Made by a program: the position numbers and the translations under genes
Notes under the pieces: model-generated
What the model was told of the DNA's origin: nothing
Database searches by the model: none
The model's input: only the letters and a program-made list of their open reading frames with translations
In this document: positions 54,109 through 62,943 of the stretch, piece after piece
Numbering within the stretch: the first letter of the stretch is position 1
Layout: each line of letters begins with the position of its first letter
NCBI RefSeq assembly: GCF_001884735.1
Contig: NZ_MJAP01000003.1
Coordinates: 310,001 to 374,000, forward strand
DNA from: Natronohydrobacter thiooxidans
Lineage (GTDB): Bacteria; Pseudomonadota; Alphaproteobacteria; Rhodobacterales; Rhodobacteraceae
Direction of reading: 5' to 3'
Length of the DNA stretch: 64,000 bases

Positions 54109-55716
54109 TCACGCCCCCGCGCCGGTCAGCGGGCGCACATCCAGCTGACGGTGGAACCAGAACTCATAGCCGTCGGCCCCGTTCATCGCCACATTCAGCG
54201 CGGGCTGATAAAGCGGGATGCGCGGCAGATCCTCGATCACGATCTCGAACATCTGCTTGATCAGCGGTGCATATTCCGGGTCATCCATCGCCATATGCAG
54301 GGTTTTCTCGGTCAATTCATGCACCAGCGGATTGTCATAGGCCGAGGAGTTGAACAGCCGGTCTTTCTGATAGGCCCAGAAGAAATAATAGCAGGGCGTG
54401 TTCAGCCAGCCGCCGAAATTCTCCAGATGCATGTCGAGGGTTTTCTCCACCAGCGCGACGGTGCGCCAGTTGGCACCCGGAATGCGGTCCACGGTCACAT
54501 TGATGCCGATCCGCGCCATTGCTTCCTGAATCAGCAGGGCTGCGGGCTCCATCCAACTGACCAGATCGAGGCTGATCGAGAGCGTCACGTCAAACCCGTC
54601 CGCGAAGCCCGATCTGGCCATATGCTCGCGCGCGAGATCCAGATTGGTGTCATAGGGAAAGGCGCGGGGCCAGGCGGTGTCAGAAATTTCGTCCTCGCCG
54701 CCCCAGAGCTTTGCGCCGCGCCCATAAGCTGCGGCTTCGAAAATCGCCTCATAGGGGGTCGCATAGGCCACGGCCTTGCGCACATCCGCGTCCTGAAACG
54801 GCGCGAATTTGCTGTTGAGGCAAAGCGCATGGATGCAGTTCTCAACCGGGGTGGAATGCACGGTCAGCCGGTCGGCAAGCTCTGACGCGTCGCGGTCGGG
54901 AATATCGAAACTGACCTGCACATCGCCGCGTTCGACCAATGCGCGTCGTGTCGCGGCCGAAGGCACCTCACGCACGATCACGCGCTGGATGGCGGGCAGG
55001 GTGCCGCCGATCCAGTCGTCATTGCGCTCATAGACCAGTTGCTGGCCCGCTTCCCAACGCGCGACCTTATAGGCGCCCGATCCGGCGGGGGTGGTGTGCA
55101 GATATTCCATCGCCCAGGGGTCGGCCTCGGTCGCATGTGCCTTTGCGACCGTGGAATTGATGATGAAGGGCACCGGCACCGCAAGGTTCGGCAGCGCCAG
55201 TTTCGACGGATAGTCCAGCTTGACATTGATGGTTTCCGCATCGACCACTTCGAACTGATCAGGGCGGAAAAACCCGCCCGCCGCCATCTGCGTGGTCGGA
55301 AAACCGCCCGCCGAGACCGCGCGGTCAAGCGACCATTTCACATCTTCCGCCGTGACCTTGCTGCCATCCCAGAACGTGGCATTGGGTTTCAGCCTGAAGG
55401 TGATGGTCAGCCCGTCTTCCGAGATGGTCCAGCTTTCGGCCAGTTCCGGCACGATTTCATCATAGTCATAGGACATTTCACCCGATGGCAGTTGCTTGGC
55501 ACCAAAGCCCACCAGCCGGTCATAGCAATTGATCGCGACCTGATAGCTGGCGCGGTTGGTGCCGACGCGGTGCAGATCAAGGCTGTTGATGGTCTGGCCA
55601 AAGACAGTGACGAGTGTGTCGCGCGCCTGCGCATGAGCAGGCAGAACGCGCAGGAAAGGCAGCATTCCTGCCCCGGCAGCAGAGGCAAGAAAAGCGCGGC
55701 GGTTGAGAGAGGACAT
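54109..55716 (-). CDS. Family 5 periplasmic binding protein of an ABC importer
   Basis: A 535-residue secreted protein. The N-terminus LNRRAFLASAAGAGMLPF has a twin-arginine-type signal (RRAFL), so export may be by Tat. The mature part matches SBP family 5: ELAESWTISEDGLTITFRLKPNATFWDGSKVTAEDV and later DLPRIPLYQP. The ligand is not known; linkage to allophanate hydrolase suggests a nitrogen-rich amide or ureide rather than peptides (inference). It is first in the operon and divergent from a LysR regulator. Confidence 0.88.
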   Translation of the reverse strand: MSSLNRRAFLASAAGAGMLPFLRVLPAHAQARDTLVTVFGQTINSLDLHRVGTNRASYQVAINCYDRLVGFGAKQLPSGEMSYDYDEIVPELAESWTISEDGLTITFRLKPNATFWDGSKVTAEDVKWSLDRAVSAGGFPTTQMAAGGFFRPDQFEVVDAETINVKLDYPSKLALPNLAVPVPFIINSTVAKAHATEADPWAMEYLHTTPAGSGAYKVARWEAGQQLVYERNDDWIGGTLPAIQRVIVREVPSAATRRALVERGDVQVSFDIPDRDASELADRLTVHSTPVENCIHALCLNSKFAPFQDADVRKAVAYATPYEAIFEAAAYGRGAKLWGGEDEISDTAWPRAFPYDTNLDLAREHMARSGFADGFDVTLSISLDLVSWMEPAALLIQEAMARIGINVTVDRIPGANWRTVALVEKTLDMHLENFGGWLNTPCYYFFWAYQKDRLFNSSAYDNPLVHELTEKTLHMAMDDPEYAPLIKQMFEIVIEDLPRIPLYQPALNVAMNGADGYEFWFHRQLDVRPLTGAGA

Positions 55717-55846
55717 GGCAGGCTCCTGATGTTTCTGGTCGCAGCGATATGCGGTGGAGTCAGGTTAGCGCTTTCTGAGATGTTCAAGAAATGCTATGTT
55801 TTCACAAGAGCGGTGAATTTAATGAACAACAAAAGAGTGCCTATTT

Positions 55847-56761
55847 ATGCGCCATATGGAAACTTTTCGCCTGATCGAGGCCGTGGCGCGCGCCGGGTCC
55901 ATCCGCAAGGCGGCAGAGGATGCGGGGCTGACCGCTTCGGCGCTCAACCGTCGCATCGCGCGGTTCGAAGACGAGTTCGGCGCGCAGATTTTCGAGCGGC
56001 TGGCGCGCGGGGTGCGACTGAACCCGGCAGGCGAGTTGATCCTGCAGCATTACCGCAGCCAGCGCTCGGACATGGCGCGGGTGCAAAGCCAGGTCGCGGA
56101 TCTGACAGGCGTGCGGCGCGGCCATGTCAGCATCGCCTGTTCGCAAGCGCTTCTGCCCTATTTCCTTCCCGAACAGATTTCAAAATACCGCCGCGACCAT
56201 CCCGGCGTCACCTTCAGCGTCATCGTGCGCGACCGCTCGCGCGCCGAGGCCGAACTGGCAGCGTTCAACTGTGATCTGGCGCTCGTCTTTGAACCGGTGG
56301 TGATGGTCGAGTTTGAGGTCATAGCCCAATCTCCGCAACCGGTCTGTGCGGTGATGGCGCAGGATCACCCATTGGCGCAGAAACCCGATCTGCGGCTGCG
56401 CGATTGCCTGAACCATCCCCATATCGCGCCGTCAGCGCAATACGGGGTCAGGTCGCTGTTGGACGGAGCGGCAAAGAGCATCGGCCGTCAGATCACTCCG
56501 GTCGTTGAAACCGAGTCTTTCGAGTTGATCCGGCATTATGTGCTGTCTGAGCAGATAATCGGATTCCAGATCCCCATCGGCCTGAATGCGCAGCGCCAGT
56601 CAGGTCTGGTGTTCCGCGCGATCTCGGAGCGAGACGTGCCGCCGGGCGTCCTGCTGCTGGGCCAACAGCGTGGACGCTCGCTCCCCGTGGCAAGTTTTCG
56701 CTTCGCCATGCAGCTTGGGAAAGCGCTGGAAAACCATGTGGAACTGGCGCTATCCCGATAG
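55847..56761 (+). CDS. LysR-family transcription regulator
   Basis: A 304-residue regulator. The N-terminal winged helix (METFRLIEAVARAGSIRKAAEDAGLTASALNRRIARFEDEFGAQIFER) is typical of LysR proteins, and the rest is the two-lobed inducer-binding domain. It is divergent from the transporter-allophanate hydrolase operon with 130 bases between, so it very likely controls that operon in answer to its substrate. M4 at 55856 is an alternative start. Confidence 0.92.
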   Translation: MRHMETFRLIEAVARAGSIRKAAEDAGLTASALNRRIARFEDEFGAQIFERLARGVRLNPAGELILQHYRSQRSDMARVQSQVADLTGVRRGHVSIACSQALLPYFLPEQISKYRRDHPGVTFSVIVRDRSRAEAELAAFNCDLALVFEPVVMVEFEVIAQSPQPVCAVMAQDHPLAQKPDLRLRDCLNHPHIAPSAQYGVRSLLDGAAKSIGRQITPVVETESFELIRHYVLSEQIIGFQIPIGLNAQRQSGLVFRAISERDVPPGVLLLGQQRGRSLPVASFRFAMQLGKALENHVELALSR

Positions 56762-57165
56762 TGATCGCAGAACAATGGATAGTGCGTTCGAACCGGAAAG
56801 GCGCATCACACTGGCGGGAGAGCTTCGCCGAGCGTTGCGGGTGCCTGCAAAGCTTCAGTCCAGCGATGGGCCATGAAGACCTCGCCGAACACCTCTGGAG
56901 CGACGAGCAAGCTGGCGATGTGCAGATCATATCGTAATGTGCCCGAGCATCTTCGGGAAGGTTCAGGTGGTCTGGGTCCGCGCGCAAATGCCCCCTTCAT
57001 CTGATCTGGACCCGGCAGGCGCTGGAGGATAGTGGTGGCACAGACCATTTTCATCCGCGGCGCATCTGTGTAGTGAGGGCGCGCAGAAGGGACAGATGGC
57101 AGATCTCCGGGCGTATTTTTGGCGAAAGGCCAGTCGGCGCCAGCAACAGTTTGAAGATACGCAAG
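56762..57165. other. Intergenic stretch of about 400 bases with a possible gene remnant
   Basis: No complete gene is seen. On the minus strand around 56806-56935 a frame reads LHIASLLVAPEVFGEVFMAHRWTEALQAPATLGEALPP, which looks protein-like, but it continues upstream only as low-quality sequence with no start or ribosome-binding site. This could be the tail of a decayed gene. The dusA promoter should lie in the right part. Confidence 0.4.
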
Positions 57166-58173
57166 ATGCTCATGACCCATAACAGCAGATTGTCCGTCGC
57201 GCCGATGATGGACTGGACGGACAGGCATTGCCGGTATTTTCACCGGCAACTCTCCCGCCATGCGCAGCTTTATACCGAGATGGTCACGGCCCCTGCCCTT
57301 GTGCGCGGCAATGCACTGCATCTGCTGGCGCATGATCCGGCAGAGCAGCCGGTGGTGCTGCAACTGGGCGGGTCAGACCCCGGCGAGTTGGCGCAGGCGG
57401 CGCGGATGGGCTGGGAGGCGGGCTATCAGGAGATCAACCTGAACTGCGGCTGTCCTTCGGACCGGGTGCAATCGGGCTGTTTCGGCGCGGTGCTGATGAA
57501 AACCCCCGATCTGGTGGCCGAAATCTGCGCCGCGATGCGCGCCGCCTGCCCTGCCGAGATTACCGTGAAATGCCGGATCGGGGTCGATGAGCAGGTGCCT
57601 GCGGATATTCTGCCGGTATTTCTGGAGAAAATCCGCGCAGCGGGCATCTCTCATGTGATCATCCATGCGCGCAAAGCCTGGCTGCAGGGCCTGTCGCCAA
57701 AGGACAATCGCGAAATCCCGCCGCTGGACCATGCGCTGGTGCTGGCGATGAAGCAGCAGTTTCCCGATCTTTCGATCAGTCTGAATGGCGGGGTGAATGA
57801 TCTGGAACAGGCGGCGAGCCTGCTGGAGCAGGGGCTGGACGGGGTGATGATCGGACGGGCCGCTTATCAGCGCCCCGGTGATCTTCTGCTGGGGGCGGAT
57901 CAGAGGATCTTTGGCGCGACCGAGGGGCCGGATCTGGACGGCGCATTGGACGCCATGCGCCGCTATATCGCGCAGGAACTGGTGCAGGGAGCGCGGCTGG
58001 CCGCCATCACGCGGCATATGCTGGGCTTGTTTGCAGGCCAGCCGGGCGCCCGGCAATGGCGGCGCATCCTGTCGGAACAGGCGCATCGCGCAGGGGCGGG
58101 GCTGGAGGTGCTGGATGCGGCCCGCGCCGCCGTGGCGCAGGCGCAATCGGGCGCAGAGGCCGCGCAGGTCTGA
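57166..58173 (+). CDS. dusA: tRNA-dihydrouridine(20/20a) synthase
   Basis: A 335-residue FMN enzyme reducing uridines in the tRNA D-loop. The N-terminus LSVAPMMDWTDRHCRYFHRQL is diagnostic of DusA. The catalytic Cys is in INLNCGCPSDRVQ, with the FMN-binding VIIHARKAWLQGLSPKDNR and NGGVND downstream. Starts at 57166 and 57172 are both plausible; the longer upstream frame is not family-like. Confidence 0.95.
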   Translation: MLMTHNSRLSVAPMMDWTDRHCRYFHRQLSRHAQLYTEMVTAPALVRGNALHLLAHDPAEQPVVLQLGGSDPGELAQAARMGWEAGYQEINLNCGCPSDRVQSGCFGAVLMKTPDLVAEICAAMRAACPAEITVKCRIGVDEQVPADILPVFLEKIRAAGISHVIIHARKAWLQGLSPKDNREIPPLDHALVLAMKQQFPDLSISLNGGVNDLEQAASLLEQGLDGVMIGRAAYQRPGDLLLGADQRIFGATEGPDLDGALDAMRRYIAQELVQGARLAAITRHMLGLFAGQPGARQWRRILSEQAHRAGAGLEVLDAARAAVAQAQSGAEAAQV

Positions 58174-58182
58174 GCCGCCGCA

Positions 58183-58506
58183 TCAGGGCGCGGCAGCGCT
58201 GGGCGCGGGTTCCGCGCGCGCGCAGGCGCTGGCGCGCGCCTCGAAAAGCAGCGCGGTCATCACTGCCACATGCGCGGCGGCGCGCCAGTTGGCATCATGG
58301 TGGCGGCGCGCGGCCTCCATCGCGCGTTCCCGCGCCATCAGTTGCGCCAGCACGATCCGCGGCGCGGGCAAAGACTGACCAATCGGCAGTTCCAGCAGAC
58401 GCGGCAGCAGGACGGCGCGATTGTAGTCATTCAGCCCGTGCCGCGCGGCCACAACCATCAGGCGAGGCCGGATCAGGCTATCCAGTGTCGAGAGTGCGAA
58501 ATGCAT
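58183..58506 (-). CDS. DUF6477-type uncharacterised protein
   Basis: A 107-residue protein, mostly helical and rich in Ala, Arg and Leu. The pattern TLDSLIRPRLMVVAARHGLNDYNRAVLLPRLL, then EAARRHHDANWRAAAHVAVMTALLFEAR matches a family I recall from Rhodobacterales as DUF6477; the name is from memory. Function is unknown. It is divergent from the DUF6456 gene at 58699, an arrangement also remembered from relatives. Confidence 0.7.
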   Translation of the reverse strand: MHFALSTLDSLIRPRLMVVAARHGLNDYNRAVLLPRLLELPIGQSLPAPRIVLAQLMARERAMEAARRHHDANWRAAAHVAVMTALLFEARASACARAEPAPSAAAP

Positions 58507-58698
58507 GACTTATCTCCGATGATGAGCCATTGCATTCTGCACGGAATCCCGTGGTGTTGCGCAGAGCGCCCGGCAAGCGCGCGCTCGCTTCAGGCAGATT
58601 TAGGAAATTTAAACCATTCTGCTCCTGTCCGAAAAAGCGTTAACAAACAGAAACTCTGTGCAATCATCGGTTGCGTATTGACAGGAGTGGTCTTCGGG

Positions 58699-59805
58699 AT
58701 GCCCGCGCAAGGCTGCATCGCAGGGGAAACAGGGGCACATGTGTCGGCCCGATTGCCGCACTGGGTGCCCGAGGGTGCAAGGTTGTATCTGTCCCATGTC
58801 GCGACAGGCCGGTCGCTGCGCGCCATCGCGCGCGAGCAGGGCTGTCATGCCTCGACGATCCTGCGGCAGGTGCGCCGTTTCGAGAACCGGCGCGATGATC
58901 CGCTGATCGACAATGCGCTGCGCAAGCTGGACCTGTCGATGCGCGCGAAGATGACACACAGCCCCCGTTTCCGATCCCAGCCAGACACGGAGCCGCAATC
59001 CATGATCTCTCAATCCCGCAAGCCGCCGGAGCCTCTTGTCAGCGCCGAAGTCGAAAGCCATGCGATGCGCCAGCTGCGCGAATTGACGGGACGCGGCGCG
59101 CTGCTGATCGTTGCTGCGGATATGCCCAAGGCGGTGATCACCCGCGAGGATGCGGACGGGGTTGCGCGGCGCGTGGCGGTTTTCGACCGCCATCTGGCGG
59201 AAGCCATGGCGCTGATGGACTGGATCACCTGTCGCAATCGCGGGCGGGTATCGAGCTATGTGATCAGCCCGACCGGACGCCTGGCCCTGCGCGCGCAATC
59301 CAGCGAGGCGGAGGGCGATCCGGCGCGGCTGGGAGAGAATGACGACTGCGCCCCGCGCCGGTTGCGCTACGGGGTTGTGGAAACGCCGGTGGCGGTGCTG
59401 GCGCGGCGGCGGGACAAATCCGGCAAACCCTTTCTGGAGTTGCGGCAGGTCCAGGCGGCGGAACGGTTGCGCGAAGATTTCGTCATGGCGCAGCTCGACG
59501 GGATCGACTGGGGTTCGGCGCAGGATCTGCTCAAGGCGCTGGAGCGCCGCAAGGTGCCCGGCCCCAATATCGCCCCGCCCGGCACGACCGGGGCGCGCAA
59601 GCGTGTGCTGGAAGTGTTCCGCGATCTGGGGCCGGGGCTGGGCGATGTGGCGTTGCGCTGCTGCTGCCGGCTGGAAGGGGTGGAATCGGCCGAGAATGCG
59701 ATGGGCTGGTCGGCGCGTTCGGGCAAGATCGTGCTGCGGATCGCGCTGCAACGCATGAGCCGTCAGTATCAGCGGCTCGGCGATGATCAGATGATGATCG
59801 GATAA
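58699..59805 (+). CDS. Helix-turn-helix / DUF6456-type protein, possible GafA-like regulator
   Basis: A 368-residue protein. The N-terminal part (about 18-70, WVPEGARLYLSHVATGRSLRAIAREQGCHASTILRQVRRFE) is a clear helix-turn-helix with a helical lead-in. A linker (about 70-115) follows, then a C-terminal region ending GLGDVALRCCCRLEGVESAENAMGWSARSGKIVL, which I recall as DUF6456. HTH plus DUF6456 is the layout I associate with GafA-like activators of gene transfer agents; this is inference from memory. No GTA gene is in the window. GTG starts at 58687 and 58741 are alternatives. Confidence 0.7.
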   Translation: MPAQGCIAGETGAHVSARLPHWVPEGARLYLSHVATGRSLRAIAREQGCHASTILRQVRRFENRRDDPLIDNALRKLDLSMRAKMTHSPRFRSQPDTEPQSMISQSRKPPEPLVSAEVESHAMRQLRELTGRGALLIVAADMPKAVITREDADGVARRVAVFDRHLAEAMALMDWITCRNRGRVSSYVISPTGRLALRAQSSEAEGDPARLGENDDCAPRRLRYGVVETPVAVLARRRDKSGKPFLELRQVQAAERLREDFVMAQLDGIDWGSAQDLLKALERRKVPGPNIAPPGTTGARKRVLEVFRDLGPGLGDVALRCCCRLEGVESAENAMGWSARSGKIVLRIALQRMSRQYQRLGDDQMMIG

Positions 59806-59866
59806 AGCAATTTCAGAAAAAGTTGATAGAGTTTTTTGCTTCGAAATTGCGACAAAACAGGAAATT

Positions 59867-59905
59867 AAAGGGTTTCGGCGATTCAAGGAAAAGCCGCAAC
59901 CCTTT
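59867..59905. terminator. Hairpin AAAGGGTT...AACCCTTT between convergent genes
   Basis: An 8-base perfect stem (59867-59874 with 59898-59905), extended inward by CGGC/GCCG, spans the gap and overlaps the ABC-F stop codon. A/T-rich ends on both strands suit a bidirectional terminator. Confidence 0.7.
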
Positions 59906-61754
59906 AATCCGCGACCGCCAGATCCAGCGCTTCCTGCGCCCGCATCCAGAGCGCCTCGGCCCGGTCAAGCCCTTCCATCACTTCGGCATATTTCGCCTGC
60001 CAGACCCGAAGATCGCCCGCCCGCCCGTCGTCGTAGAGCGCCGGATCGGCCAGTTTCTCGGCCAGCTTGTTGCGCATCTCTTCGAGCTTGGCGATACGCG
60101 CCTCGCATTTGCGCAACTCACTGCGCAAAGTGCTGAGCTCGTCGCGGGTGGCTTTGGGTTTTTCCCTGGCGGCAGGTTTCTCGCGCGCGGGTTTCGTGCT
60201 GCCCGCCAGCAGGAAATCGCGATAGGATTCCAGATCGCCCTCATAGGGCGTGACCTGCCCGTTCGAGACCAGCCAGAGCCGGTCGGCCACCAGCGACAGA
60301 AGATGCATGTCATGGCTGACCAGCACCACGGCCCCGGTATAGGCGGTCAGCGCCTCGACCAGCGCTTCGCGGCTTTCGATATCGAGGTGGTTGGTCGGCT
60401 CGTCAAGGATCAGCAGATGCGGCGCATCGAGCGTCGCGAGCAGGAGCGAAAGCCGCGCCTTCTGCCCGCCCGAGAGTTTCTTCACCACGGTTTCGGCCTG
60501 TTCGGCCATCAGACCGAAACCCGCCAGCCGCGCGCGCAGGCGGGGCGGCATTTCGCCGGGGCGGGCGCGTTGCAGATGCTGCAGCGGGGTTTCGTCCAGT
60601 TCCAGTTCATCGACCTGATGCTGGGCGAAATAGCCCACGCGCAGTTTCGAGGCCCGCGTGATCGACCCGCTGCCCGCCAGTTTCTCGGCCAGCAGTTTCG
60701 AGAGCGTGGATTTGCCTTCGCCATTGCGCCCCAGAAGCGCGATGCGGTCATCCTGATCAATGCGCAGATCAAGCCCGCGCAGCACAGGCGGGCCGCCATA
60801 GCCCACCGATGCCCCTTCGAGCCGCAGGATGGGGGGCGAGAGTTCTTCGGGCGCCGGGAAGCTGAAGACATGGCGCGCGGCTTCGGCGGGCGGCGTGATC
60901 GGGGTCAGCTTTTCGAGCATCTTCAGCCGCGACTGCGCCTGTTTCGCCTTGCTGGCCTTGGCGCGGAAGCGGTCGACGAATTTCTGCATATGCGCGCGTT
61001 GGGTCGCGACTTTCTGCGCCTCTGCCGCTAGCACCGCGCGTTGCTCGGCGCGGGTGCGCGCGAAAGTGTCATAGCCGCCCGCATAGAGGGTCAGCTTGCG
61101 GTCTTCGAGATGCAGGATATGGTCCACAGCGCGGTTGAGAAGGCCGCGGTCATGGCTGATGATGATCACCGTATGCGGGTATTTCGCCAGATAGCTTTCG
61201 AGCCAGAGCGCGCCCTCCAGATCGAGATAGTTGGTCGGCTCGTCCAGCAGGAGAAGGTCGGGCTGCGCAAACAGCACGCCCGCGAGCGCGACCCGCATGC
61301 GCCAGCCGCCCGAGAAATCCGAGCAGGGGCGCAGCTGCGCTTCGGCATCGAACCCCAGCCCTTTGAGGATCGCGCTGGCGCGGCCCTCGGCGGACCATGC
61401 GTCGATATCCGCGAGCCGGGTCTGAATGGCGGCGATGCGGCCTGCATCGGTTGCGGTCTCGGCTTCGGCCATCAGGCTTGCGCGCTCTGTATCCGCCGCC
61501 AGAACCGTGTCGATCAGCGAGGTCGAGGATGAGGGTACTTCCTGCGCCACGCCACCGATTTTCGCGCGCGATGGCAGGCTGACCTCGCCCCCTTCCAGCG
61601 CCAGATCGCCCCGGATCAGCCGGAAGAGCGTCGTCTTGCCCGCCCCGTTGCGCCCGACAAGGCCCACTTTATGGCCGGTGGGGATGGTGGCAGAGGCCCC
61701 CTCGAACAGAGGGCGGCCATTGATCGAATAGGAGAGGTCATGGATGCGCAACAT
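59904..61754 (-). CDS. ABC-F family ATPase (YheS/Uup type)
   Basis: A 616-residue soluble protein with two ATPase domains and no membrane part. First domain: Walker A GRNGAGKTT, signature FSGGWRMRVALAG, Walker B LLLLDEPTNYLDL. Second: GRNGEGKST, LSGGQKARLSLLL, LLILDEPTNHLD. The linker between is charged (RAKASKAKQAQSRLKMLEKL), and a coiled-coil tail follows. ABC-F proteins bind the ribosome E site and relieve stalled translation. YheS and Uup cannot be told apart with confidence; the first-domain pattern suits YheS. Confidence 0.9.
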   Translation of the reverse strand: MLRIHDLSYSINGRPLFEGASATIPTGHKVGLVGRNGAGKTTLFRLIRGDLALEGGEVSLPSRAKIGGVAQEVPSSSTSLIDTVLAADTERASLMAEAETATDAGRIAAIQTRLADIDAWSAEGRASAILKGLGFDAEAQLRPCSDFSGGWRMRVALAGVLFAQPDLLLLDEPTNYLDLEGALWLESYLAKYPHTVIIISHDRGLLNRAVDHILHLEDRKLTLYAGGYDTFARTRAEQRAVLAAEAQKVATQRAHMQKFVDRFRAKASKAKQAQSRLKMLEKLTPITPPAEAARHVFSFPAPEELSPPILRLEGASVGYGGPPVLRGLDLRIDQDDRIALLGRNGEGKSTLSKLLAEKLAGSGSITRASKLRVGYFAQHQVDELELDETPLQHLQRARPGEMPPRLRARLAGFGLMAEQAETVVKKLSGGQKARLSLLLATLDAPHLLILDEPTNHLDIESREALVEALTAYTGAVVLVSHDMHLLSLVADRLWLVSNGQVTPYEGDLESYRDFLLAGSTKPAREKPAAREKPKATRDELSTLRSELRKCEARIAKLEEMRNKLAEKLADPALYDDGRAGDLRVWQAKYAEVMEGLDRAEALWMRAQEALDLAVAD

Positions 61755-61811
61755 GGCCTGCCCCTGCCCGCTTGACGCGCGCGCGTCAAGCCCCTGCGCC
61801 CGGAATTGCCG

Positions 61812-62516
61812 CTATTTCCCGTGTCGGGCCAGACGGATGATCTGCATGTCACGGATGGCGACGGGCTTGCCGGTGCGGCACCAGTCGCTTGCCCGCGCCC
61901 GCGCGGTGATGGCGGCGCGCAGCGGCTCGGGATCGCCCCATGTGGCATAGAGTTTCGCGTCGGTCGCGAAGACGGGTTTCAGCCCGTCATTGAGGATCGC
62001 TTCCCAGACGGCCGCCGCCGTGCCCAGGCATTGCGGCTTGCGGTAATCGTCAAAGACGACGACGCCGTTTTCCTGCAACAGCTTGCGGGCCGAGGCGGTG
62101 TCCTCGCGCACATTGGCATAGACATGCGAGGCGTCGATATGCACGAAACGGCAGGATCCGGGGGCGACATGCTGGCAGATGCTGCCGGTCGGCCCCTGCA
62201 CGATTTCGGGAAGCGCGGGGTGAAAGGCGCGGTAATTGGCTTCGAACTGGTCGCGGGTCGGGGTTCTGGTGCCGAAAAACGCCTTCTCGACCGGATTGGC
62301 CCCGTCCCAGGTCATCACATCCTCGAAGAGGTCGCAGACCGTCAGCCGCTCGCCCTGTTTCAGCTTCTGGCCCATCAGGATCGCGCTCTTGCCCAGATAG
62401 GTGCCGAGTTCCAGCAGATCGCCGGGCGGGGCGGTGTCATTCTGAAACTCAAGCGTCCAGGCGAAACCCGCCTGATCAATCGGATAGAACCAGCCGGGGA
62501 TCGCGTCATATGTCAT
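61812..62516 (-). CDS. Class I SAM-dependent methyltransferase-like protein
   Basis: A 234-residue protein with a Rossmann methyltransferase fold: motif I is GDLLELGTYLGKSAILMGQ, then LTVCDLFED (acidic end of strand 2) and CRFVHIDASHVYANVREDTASA with the catalytic-site-like HIDASH. It resembles the Methyltransf_24 group, whose members modify small molecules or sugars. Target unknown. The ATG at 62516 is preferred to a GTG at 62525. Confidence 0.78.
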   Translation of the reverse strand: MTYDAIPGWFYPIDQAGFAWTLEFQNDTAPPGDLLELGTYLGKSAILMGQKLKQGERLTVCDLFEDVMTWDGANPVEKAFFGTRTPTRDQFEANYRAFHPALPEIVQGPTGSICQHVAPGSCRFVHIDASHVYANVREDTASARKLLQENGVVVFDDYRKPQCLGTAAAVWEAILNDGLKPVFATDAKLYATWGDPEPLRAAITARARASDWCRTGKPVAIRDMQIIRLARHGK

Positions 62517-62943
62517 ATGGATCACTCGTAAATTGCGGTCGGAGCTTAGGGTTTCCGCCCCTTGCGGTCAATCGCGTGCGACCCGCGCCGCGACGGCATG
62601 ACAGGGTTGGAATCAGCCTGTGCCGGGAAAATCGGCTTATTGCCGCGTAATTATTCACCATATGCACCGGAGGCTGCCCAACAAACAGGCACAAGGCCGG
62701 GATGCGCGCGATCTTGCCATGCTGATGCGGTGGTTAAATTGTCTGACCCCAAGGCCCGCGCAATAACACGGGTGCTGACAAATGGATCAGATGCATGTCC
62801 GACAGTCCGATCCTGGCAGATGCTGCCTGCCGGACATGCGCAACAGGCCTGCTGCTGCCTTGGGGATATGGGGGGCATGATGAGACAGATCAAGCCGAAA
62901 CATCCCGGGCATGCGCGGCCATCACATATGGAGCCTGCAACGC
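62517..62943. other. Intergenic stretch of about 430 bases upstream of urtA
   Basis: Open frames here have no recognisable product. It should hold the urtA promoter and leader. A nested inverted repeat lies at 62793-62839. I looked for a sigma-54 -24/-12 element and for the conserved blocks of guanidine riboswitches and found neither in good form. Confidence 0.4.
62793..62839. promoter_or_regulatory. Nested inverted repeat in the urtA leader region
   Basis: An outer 9-base perfect inverted repeat GCATGTCCG/CGGACATGC (62793-62801 with 62831-62839) encloses an inner GGCAG-ATG-CTGCC hairpin (62815-62827). It lies about 105 bases ahead of urtA. It could be an RNA leader structure or a dyad operator; no known riboswitch class is recognised. 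Confidence 0.45.

Noticed and set aside
62517..62943. Guanidine-type riboswitch or sigma-54 promoter before urtA
   Set aside because: The conserved guanidine riboswitch blocks are absent, and no GG-N10-GC pair in a good -24/-12 context was found.
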